Source: Tannerella sp.
GTDB taxonomy: Bacteria > Bacteroidota > Bacteroidia > Bacteroidales > Tannerellaceae
Reading direction: 5' to 3'
Assembly: GCA_031283915.1 (NCBI GenBank)
Contig: JAITAY010000272.1
Span: 1 to 11,301, forward strand
Length of the DNA: 11,301 nt
The notes under the pieces were generated by a model. The model saw nothing but the letters and a program-made list of their open reading frames with translations, was not told the DNA's origin and did no database searches. Below, piece after piece: positions 5,834 to 11,301 of the stretch. Position numbers and translations under genes: made by a program. Each line of letters begins with the position of its first letter. Position 1 is the stretch's first letter.

Positions 5834-7222
5834 ATGAATAATTTAAAATGTAGAGGTATGAAAAAATATACATTACACCGTTTTACCCGGTCTGCTATGG
5901 CCGGAATCATGCTCTCCGTTCTTTTTGCAGCGGGAGTTTATGCACAGGAAGCCGCCGACGGGCTGAGTGAAACCGTCGCAAGCAACGGCGTGTCGCTTGA
6001 TACCGTTTGGATGCTGCTCGCCGCCATGCTGGTATTTTTCATGCAGCCGGGCTTTGCCATGGTCGAGGCCGGCTTCACCCGCGTTAAAAATACAGGTAAT
6101 ATTCTGATGAAAAACTTTGTCGATTTCACGCTGGGTTCGCTGCTGTTCTTCTTTGTCGGTTTTGGAATCATGTTTGGTTCGGAAGGTGCCGGATTCATCG
6201 GTATGCCGAACTTCGGCGACCTGTCGTTCTTCGGTAACGGTCTGCCCACGGAGGGATTCCTGATATTCCAGACCGTCTTCTGCGCCACGGCGGCCACGAT
6301 CGTATCGGGCGCCATGGCCGAGCGTACCAAGTTCCACATGTATCTGATCTACACGATTCTTATCAGCGTCGTCATCTACCCTGTCTCCGGCCACTGGACG
6401 TGGGGCGGCGGATGGCTGATGGCCGAAGGCGGATGGCTGGACACGCATGTCGGTGCGACATTCCATGACTTTGCCGGTTCCACCATCGTCCATTCCGTTG
6501 GCGGCTGGGTAGCGCTTGTAGGTGCCGCCATCCTCGGCCCGCGTATCGGGAAGTATGCTAAGGACGGCAAATCAAAAGCCATTCCGGGACACAACCTCAC
6601 CCTTGCCGCGTTGGGCGTATTCATCCTGTGGTTCGGCTGGTTCGGATTCAATCCCGGTTCGCAACTGGCAGCAGCCGGCGAAGACAACCGCGTGGCCATC
6701 TCGCACGTTTTCCTGACGACGAATCTGGCCGCCTGTGCCGGTGGATTCCTGTCGTTGCTGACAGCTTGGGCGAAATACAAAAAACCGTCGCTCTCCCTTA
6801 CGCTCAACGGCGTACTGGCGGGTCTGGTCGGCATCACGGCCGGTTGCGACGCCGTTTCGCCCTGGGGCGCCATCATTATCGGTTCTGTTTGCGGTATTGT
6901 GATGGTATACTCTGTTGAAATCATCGACAAGGTGTTCAAGATTGACGATCCGGTAGGCGCTTCGTCCGTACACGGTACCTGCGGTCTGGTGGGTACGGTC
7001 ATGACCGGTTTGCTGGCGGTCGATGGCGGTCTGTTCTACGGCGGAGGCGCAAGCCTGTTGCTGGCTCAGTTAACCGGAGCCGTAATCATTGGACTGTGGG
7101 CAGCCGGGATGGGCTACGTGATATTCAAGGGTCTTGACGTGACCTTCGGCATCCGCGTCTCCAGGCGTATTGAGGAAGAAGGGCTCGACATTTACGAACA
7201 TGGCGAAGCTGCTTATAACTGA
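5834..7222 (+). CDS. amtB: Ammonium transporter AmtB
   Basis: This 462-residue Amt/Mep/Rh-family inner-membrane channel moves ammonium into the cytoplasm as a trimer. A signal peptide (MKKYTLHRF...GVYAQEA, cleavage near residue 37-38) is followed by about 11 membrane helices. The family signature DFAGSTIVHSVGGWVALVG begins at D212. The pore twin histidines are H220 and H380 (SSVHGTCGL). F145 and F149 in FQTVF fit the external Phe gate. FGWFGFNPGSQ (267-277) is another conserved stretch. The C-terminal tail (about 440-462, RVSRRIEEEGLDIYEHGE) is the cytosolic element that contacts PII in studied systems. An ATG at 5858 would give a more usual signal peptide start (454 residues) and is a serious alternative. 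It follows glnB by 14 nt, so the two form an operon. Confidence 0.96.
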   Translation: MNNLKCRGMKKYTLHRFTRSAMAGIMLSVLFAAGVYAQEAADGLSETVASNGVSLDTVWMLLAAMLVFFMQPGFAMVEAGFTRVKNTGNILMKNFVDFTLGSLLFFFVGFGIMFGSEGAGFIGMPNFGDLSFFGNGLPTEGFLIFQTVFCATAATIVSGAMAERTKFHMYLIYTILISVVIYPVSGHWTWGGGWLMAEGGWLDTHVGATFHDFAGSTIVHSVGGWVALVGAAILGPRIGKYAKDGKSKAIPGHNLTLAALGVFILWFGWFGFNPGSQLAAAGEDNRVAISHVFLTTNLAACAGGFLSLLTAWAKYKKPSLSLTLNGVLAGLVGITAGCDAVSPWGAIIIGSVCGIVMVYSVEIIDKVFKIDDPVGASSVHGTCGLVGTVMTGLLAVDGGLFYGGGASLLLAQLTGAVIIGLWAAGMGYVIFKGLDVTFGIRVSRRIEEEGLDIYEHGEAAYN

Positions 7223-7480
7223 ATAATTGATAATTAATAAATGATAAATGATGAATTTAAAACGCCGTTTCTCCTCCTTTTCCCCTTGGCGGGAAGAGGA
7301 CGGAGGAAAGGCAAAACAGTAACAATGAATCATTGAAGAGGATGTACGAGGCAATCAGGAGGGGAGTTTGTTGAGTTGGGGTTACTGTACTTCCCTCCGC
7401 CTCTGTGCATCGAAACAAATAGAACATTAGAGTGATAACAAACATAATCAAACAACAAAAAAACAACGAGTAAATAGAAA
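7223..7480. other. Structured intergenic region between amtB and asnA
   Basis: No gene is seen in these 258 nt. The first part (7223-7258) is an AT-rich degenerate repeat of ATAATTGATAA and ATGATAAATG type. An imperfect hairpin spans 7268-7309: 10 bp (7275-7284 with 7291-7300, one G-T pair) extended by 4 and 3 bp across two single-base bulges on the 3' side. An 8-bp inverted repeat ACAGTAAC/GTTACTGT pairs 7316-7323 with 7381-7388, and a 13-nt palindrome CAATGAATCATTG lies at 7323-7335. No T-run follows the hairpin. I could not identify a convincing TAnnTTTG promoter for asnA here. Confidence 0.6.
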
Positions 7481-8515
7481 ATGAAACTTTACATTCCAAC
7501 CAATTATCAGCCATCCATGCCTGCCGAGGCAATGGAAGAGGCTATCAAGATGCTCAAGCTCCTGTTTCAGGACGAGCTGGCACGGACGTTGAATCTCAGA
7601 CGGGTGACCGCGCCGCTGTTCGTCTTTTCCGGTACCGGAATCAACGACGACCTGAACGGGGTCGAGCGTGCCGTCTCTTTCCCCGTGCGCGACATCAACA
7701 ACCGGCGTGCCGAAATCGTCCATTCGCTGGCCAAGTGGAAACGCCTCAAACTGGGGTTGTACCAAATACCGGCCGGTAACGGACTGTATACCGACATGAA
7801 CGCCATCCGCGCCGACGAAGAGCTGGACAATATCCATTCGCTTTACGTCGATCAGTGGGACTGGGAACGCACCATCTGTGCCGAAGACCGTAACCTGGCC
7901 TTCCTGCGCAACCGGGTGGAGGAGATATACTCCGTCGTCAAGACCGTCGAACGGAAGACGGCTGCTCTGCTGCCCGATGCCGGAACGCTCCTGCCCGAAC
8001 GTATCACGTTTATCCATTCCGAAGACCTGCTGGCCGAATATCCTTCGCTCTCGCCCCGCGAACGCGAAACGGAAGCGGCACGTCAATACGGCGCCATCTT
8101 CGTCATCGGCATTGGCTCCATCCTGGCCGACGGACAGAAACACGACGGCCGTGCGCCTGACTACGACGACTGGTCAACGCCGACCGATGCGACGCACCGC
8201 GGCCTGAACGGCGACATCATCCTCTGGAATCCGCTGCTCGACTGCGCCTTTGAAATTTCTTCGATGGGCATCCGCGTCGATCCGCCCGCCCTGTTGCGCC
8301 AACTCGAACTGGAGGGGTGTCCCGAACGTGCGGCGTTCGACTTCCACCGGACGCTGCTCGAAGGACGTATCCCCCTGTCGATCGGCGGAGGCATCGGACA
8401 GTCGCGCCTGTGCATGTATTTCCTGCGTTGCGCACACATCGGCGAGGTGCAGGCGTCGCTCTGGCCCGACGAAATGATTGAACGTTGCCTCGCCGGCAAC
8501 ATGATCCTGAAATAA
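7481..8515 (+). CDS. asnA: Aspartate-ammonia ligase (asparagine synthetase A)
   Basis: This 344-residue cytoplasmic enzyme makes asparagine from aspartate, free ammonium and ATP, giving AMP and pyrophosphate (EC 6.3.1.1). The fold is related to class II aminoacyl-tRNA synthetases; E. coli AsnA has 330 residues. Visible marks are RVTAPLFVFSGTGINDDLNG (41-60), whose DDL matches the family segment with the catalytic aspartate, and VDQWDWER (123-130). HDGRAPDYDDW (221-231) and the ATP-binding GGGIGQSR (302-309) follow. It uses ammonium directly, not glutamine, which fits a cluster devoted to ammonium. It lies 258 nt after amtB and 36 nt before glnN, so it is probably cotranscribed with glnN. GC-rich third positions here match glnN more than the left-hand genes. 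Confidence 0.97.
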   Translation: MKLYIPTNYQPSMPAEAMEEAIKMLKLLFQDELARTLNLRRVTAPLFVFSGTGINDDLNGVERAVSFPVRDINNRRAEIVHSLAKWKRLKLGLYQIPAGNGLYTDMNAIRADEELDNIHSLYVDQWDWERTICAEDRNLAFLRNRVEEIYSVVKTVERKTAALLPDAGTLLPERITFIHSEDLLAEYPSLSPRERETEAARQYGAIFVIGIGSILADGQKHDGRAPDYDDWSTPTDATHRGLNGDIILWNPLLDCAFEISSMGIRVDPPALLRQLELEGCPERAAFDFHRTLLEGRIPLSIGGGIGQSRLCMYFLRCAHIGEVQASLWPDEMIERCLAGNMILK

Positions 8516-8551
8516 TTCATTATAAATAATCATATTACAAACTTTACAACT

Positions 8552-10747
8552 ATGAGTACATTAAGATTCAAAGCAGTAGAAGAAGCGTTCAAGAAGAAAG
8601 CGCTTCAGGTTTCCTCCCCGTCCAAGTACGTTTCCGACTTCTACGGGAAGTATGTATTTACCTCCTCGACGATGGCCAAATACCTCTCGAAGGAGACGCT
8701 GAAAGCCATCCGTAACGCCGTCGAAAAGGGCGAAACGCTCGACCGGGTGATTGCGGACGACGTGGCCGCCGGCATGAAAATGTGGGCTATGGAATTGGGC
8801 GCCACCCATTACACGCACTGGTTTCAACCCCTGACCGACGGCACGGCGCAGAAGCATGACTCGTTCATCGACTACGCCAACGGCCCGGGCGAGAGCATCA
8901 TCGAAGAGTTCTCGGGCAAGCTGCTGGCACAGCAGGAACCCGACGCCTCGAGCTTCCCGAGCGGCGGTATCCGCAGCACGTTCGAAGCGCGCGGATATAC
9001 GGCCTGGGATCCTTCGTCGCCCGCCTTCGTGATGGACGATACGCTCTGTATCCCCACCATCTTCATCTCCTACACCGGTGAAGCGCTCGATCTCAAGGCG
9101 CCGCTGCTCAAGGCGCTCAGCGTCGTCGATCGCGCCGCTACGGCCGTCTGTCACTATTTCGACCCCAACGTCCGCAAGGTCTATTCCTACCTCGGCTGGG
9201 AACAGGAATATTTCCTGATTGACGAAGGGCTGTATGCTACGCGCCCCGACCTCCTGCTGACCGGACGGACGTTGCTTGGCCACGAATCGGCCAAGAACCA
9301 GCAGCTCGAAGACCACTATTTCGGCGCCATTCCCACCCGTGTCACGGCCTTTATGAAGGATCTCGAGTTCGAAGGTTACAAGTACGGCATCCCGCTGAAG
9401 ACACGTCACAACGAAGTGGCGCCCAACCAGTTCGAGCTGGCGCCCATCTTCAACGAGACCAACCTGGCCGTCGATCAGAACCTGCTCATCATGTCCATCA
9501 TGAAGAAGGTTGCCCGTCGTCATGGCTTCCGTATCCTGCTGCACGAGAAACCCTTCGCCGGGATCAACGGCTCAGGGAAGCATAACAACTGGTCGCTCGG
9601 TACCGACACGGGCGTCGGCTTGCTCACCCCCGGCAAGACGCCCGAAGAAAACCTCCAGTTTGTCACCTTCTTAGTCAACATCCTGGTCGCTGTCTACAAA
9701 AATAACGCGCTTCTGAAAGCCTCCATCAGTTCGGCCACCAATGCTCACCGGCTTGGCGCCAACGAAGCGCCGCCGGCGATTATTTCGGCTTTCCTCGGCA
9801 CGCAAGTCTCCGCCATCCTCGACCAACTGGAAGGCAGCACGACCGAGCAGGCCATCGTTGTTGACAGCAAGAAGCGGCTCAGCCTGGGTATCTCGCTCAT
9901 TCCCGAAGTGTTGCTCGACAACACCGATCGCAACCGTACCTCGCCGTTCGCCTTTACCGGCAACCGGTTCGAGTTCCGCGCCGTCGGCTCGTCGGCCAAC
10001 TGTTCTTCGGCCATGACTGCGCTCAACGCCGCCGTTGCCGCCCAGTTGATTGAGTTTAAACAGACCGTTGACGGGAAAATCAGTCAGGGCGCGACGAAGG
10101 AAAAGGCCATCTTCGAAGTGTTGAAGGAATACATCCGAATCTCGAAACCCATCCGCTTCGACGACAACAACTACAGCGAGGAATGGAAAGAAGAAGCGGC
10201 CCGGCGCGGCCTGGACTGCGAGACGAGCGTTCCGAAAATCTTCAACGCCTACACCAGCACAGACAGCATCCGTCTGTTCACCTCCACCGGCGTACTGAGC
10301 GAGAAGGAACTGCATGCACGCAACGAAGTCAAGTGGGAGACCTATACGAAGAAAATTCAGATCGAGGCGCGTGTTGTAGGTGACCTGGCCATCAACCACA
10401 TCATCCCCATCGCCACGCGCTACCAGTCCGTCCTGCTGGACAATCTCTATAAAATCAAGGCCGTCTATCCGCCCGAGAAAGCAGCCGAGCTGTCCAGTCT
10501 GGACGCCTCGCTGGTGGAAGAGATCGCCAGGCACGTGGTTGCCATTAAGGAAAATGCGGACGCAATGGTCGAAGCGCGTAAGGTTGCCAACCGGATTGAA
10601 TGTGTTTACGAGAAGGCGCTGGCCTATCACGATACGGTGCTGCCCTATTTCGACGTCATCCGCTATCACGCCGACAAACTTGAATTGATTGTGGACGATG
10701 AAATGTGGACATTGCCTAAGTACAGGGAATTGCTATTTATTCGATAA
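8552..10747 (+). CDS. glnN: Glutamine synthetase type III
   Basis: This 731-residue enzyme is the GSIII class first described in Bacteroides (about 725-730 residues, dodecameric), which makes glutamine from glutamate, ammonium and ATP (EC 6.3.1.2). Catalytic-fold marks are LGWEQEYFLID (214-224; E217 and E219 likely metal ligands), RHNEVAPNQFELAP (285-298), HEKPFAGINGSGKHNNWS (331-348) and NRTSPFAFTGNRFEFRAVGS (461-480; R472, E474 and R476 near the active site). The N-terminal segment (1-150) and the long C-terminal helical region (about 580-731) are GSIII-specific. There is no Tyr adenylylation motif of GSI type. The ATG at 8552 starts the family-typical MSTLRFKAVEEAF. It is the last gene before an intrinsic terminator and lies just downstream of asnA. 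Confidence 0.98.
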   Translation: MSTLRFKAVEEAFKKKALQVSSPSKYVSDFYGKYVFTSSTMAKYLSKETLKAIRNAVEKGETLDRVIADDVAAGMKMWAMELGATHYTHWFQPLTDGTAQKHDSFIDYANGPGESIIEEFSGKLLAQQEPDASSFPSGGIRSTFEARGYTAWDPSSPAFVMDDTLCIPTIFISYTGEALDLKAPLLKALSVVDRAATAVCHYFDPNVRKVYSYLGWEQEYFLIDEGLYATRPDLLLTGRTLLGHESAKNQQLEDHYFGAIPTRVTAFMKDLEFEGYKYGIPLKTRHNEVAPNQFELAPIFNETNLAVDQNLLIMSIMKKVARRHGFRILLHEKPFAGINGSGKHNNWSLGTDTGVGLLTPGKTPEENLQFVTFLVNILVAVYKNNALLKASISSATNAHRLGANEAPPAIISAFLGTQVSAILDQLEGSTTEQAIVVDSKKRLSLGISLIPEVLLDNTDRNRTSPFAFTGNRFEFRAVGSSANCSSAMTALNAAVAAQLIEFKQTVDGKISQGATKEKAIFEVLKEYIRISKPIRFDDNNYSEEWKEEAARRGLDCETSVPKIFNAYTSTDSIRLFTSTGVLSEKELHARNEVKWETYTKKIQIEARVVGDLAINHIIPIATRYQSVLLDNLYKIKAVYPPEKAAELSSLDASLVEEIARHVVAIKENADAMVEARKVANRIECVYEKALAYHDTVLPYFDVIRYHADKLELIVDDEMWTLPKYRELLFIR

Positions 10748-10774
10748 ATAGTTGTTTTTATGTTATGTTTGATT

Positions 10775-10809
10775 GAAGGGTGCGTCGTGAGACGCATCCT
10801 TTCTTTTTG
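10775..10809 (+). terminator. Intrinsic terminator after glnN
   Basis: A GC-rich stem (GGGTGCGTC at 10778-10786 with GACGCATCC at 10791-10799, one G-T pair) has a GTGA loop, extends by A-T pairs, and runs directly into TTTCTTTTT. It begins about 28 nt after the glnN stop and marks the end of the ammonium block. Confidence 0.88.
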
Positions 10810-10860
10810 TGCGCCATTCAAAAGGTCGCCAAGCAGTGAAAATATCGTATCTGTTCCCAA

Positions 10861-10965
10861 AATCCATCCGTTAGGGATTTTATACCGGTAGCACGTCATC
10901 CTCCATGCCATTGTCCGACCCTATACACGGGGTCGAATGTCCGGAGCGGGTATCTTCTGCTACCC
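10861..10965. repeat. Two hairpin-bearing units of a probable dispersed intergenic repeat
   Basis: Unit 1 has the small stem ATCC...GGAT (10866-10878) followed by TTTATACCGGTAG. Unit 2 has the stem CGACCC...GGGTCG (10916-10935) followed by AATGTCCGGAG. Both share the layout of a short stem and then AT-x-x-C-x-G-x-AG, with unit starts about 50 nt apart. A further small stem GGGTA...TACCC follows at 10948-10965. This resembles short intergenic repeats I recall from Bacteroidales genomes. No coding potential is seen from 10810 to 11063. Confidence 0.4.
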
Positions 10966-11063
10966 CTGTTTGAACTCTGACAGGTTCTTCCCGTGTGTTC
11001 TATTTTATTTACTCATATTACGCACCTCCCGGAAGCGGAAGGATGAAAAGCCCGCAGGTCCCT

Positions 11064-11072
11064 ATCCAGAGC
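11064..11072. repeat. Left target-site duplication
   Basis: ATCCAGAGC directly abuts the left terminal inverted repeat of the element at 11073-11273 and is repeated exactly at 11274-11282. A 9-bp duplication is typical of several DDE transposase families, including many IS4-group elements. Confidence 0.8.
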
Positions 11073-11273
11073 CAGGGCAACCGCATCAAAACTTTTCTCG
11101 CTCAAGGCAGAGTGGTTTCCACTCCGAAAGCCTCCATCCTCGCTTTTTGTGACAGCATCCTTGCTTTTTGTGACAGCGTCCTCGCTTTTTGTGACAGCGT
11201 CCTCACTAAAAGCGACAAAATGGCAGTTGTGAGATTGGTTTTCGTTGAACCTGATTTTGGTGCGGTTGCCCTG
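11073..11273. mobile_element. 201-bp non-autonomous transposon-like element (MITE)
   Basis: The left end CAGGGCAACCGCATCAAAA (11073-11091) is matched in inverted orientation by TTTTGGTGCGGTTGCCCTG (11255-11273), 18 of 19 positions. Both ends abut an identical 9-bp direct repeat, ATCCAGAGC, so the boundaries are defined to the base. The element is too short for a transposase and carries none; it must depend on a full-length relative elsewhere. The core contains a 21-bp tandem repeat. A short minus-strand open frame (about 11102-11296) runs from the flank through the core and encodes heptad copies of LSQKAR plus T or M, which looks incidental. Family assignment is not possible from the sequence alone; the 9-bp duplication is compatible with IS4-type elements. 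Confidence 0.8.
11135..11218. repeat. 21-bp tandem repeat (minisatellite) inside the MITE
   Basis: Three consecutive 21-nt units start at 11135, 11156 and 11177, each of the form C[A/G]TCCT[C/T]GCTTTTTGTGA followed by CAG. They differ at only two positions. A fourth degenerate copy (11198-11218, 14 of 21 matching) has AAAA in place of TTTT. There are no spacers, so it is not a CRISPR. Copy number is likely variable between strains. Confidence 0.9.
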
Positions 11274-11282
11274 ATCCAGAGC
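11274..11282. repeat. Right target-site duplication
   Basis: ATCCAGAGC follows immediately after the right terminal inverted repeat and is identical to 11064-11072. Removing the element and one copy would restore a continuous flank reading GTCCCT-ATCCAGAGC-AAACGG. Confidence 0.8.
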
Positions 11283-11301
11283 AAACGGATACCCATACGG
11301 C

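Noticed and set aside
8561..10669. Long minus-strand open frames opposite glnN (about 330 codons each)
   Set aside because: They are antisense shadows produced by GC-rich codon use in glnN; their sequence has no family character, and glnN matches type III GS over its whole length.
10937..11152. Plus-strand 71-codon open frame downstream of glnN
   Set aside because: It runs from the hairpin repeats into the MITE, lacks a recognisable domain or start context, and is best taken as chance.
11135..11218. Possible CRISPR array
   Set aside because: Units are 21 nt and directly contiguous, with no spacers between them.
11102..11296. Minus-strand 64-residue open frame with repeated LSQKAR
   Set aside because: It begins in the flanking DNA, crosses the target duplication and the inverted repeat of the MITE, and owes its repeats to the 21-bp minisatellite. 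There is no evidence of a real gene.

Overview
The window reads as chromosome of a Bacteroidales-type bacterium (Bacteroidota). This rests on the type III glutamine synthetase, the LL-diaminopimelate aminotransferase route to lysine and peptidoglycan, an N-terminally extended CreD next to a small winged-helix regulator, TAnnTTTG-type -7 boxes, and weak Shine-Dalgarno signals before most starts. I cannot assign a genus. All nine convincing genes lie on the + strand.

Left part (1-2774), envelope and regulator block: a 225-residue polytopic membrane protein of unknown function, a 98-residue winged-helix regulator 10 nt downstream, and creD. The membrane-protein gene and creD are each preceded by the same inverted repeat, ACTTTG-N5-CAAAGT, placed on the predicted transcription start. 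This suggests that the small regulator controls both units. creD is followed by a long, nearly perfect palindrome.

Middle and right part (3057-10747), nitrogen and ammonium block: a promoter and about 270-nt leader precede dapL. Then come a signal-peptide-bearing predicted outer-membrane beta-barrel protein, a PII signal protein, an AmtB ammonium channel, an ammonia-dependent asparagine synthetase (asnA) and a type III glutamine synthetase (glnN), closed by an intrinsic terminator. Together they cover ammonium entry (AmtB, perhaps with the barrel protein), nitrogen sensing (PII) and ammonium fixation into glutamine and asparagine. dapL draws on glutamate as amino donor. The 258-nt amtB-asnA gap is rich in inverted repeats and may divide the block into two transcription units.

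Right end (10748-11301) has no credible gene. It holds two hairpin-bearing units of what looks like a dispersed intergenic repeat. It also holds a complete 201-bp non-autonomous transposon-like element (MITE) with 19-bp terminal inverted repeats and a 9-bp target duplication. The MITE carries a 21-bp minisatellite and was not apparent from gene content alone. I found no RNA genes, CRISPR array or complete insertion sequence. No wholly new protein system is evident. The most notable non-genic signals are the MITE, the duplicated operator and the creD-distal palindrome.
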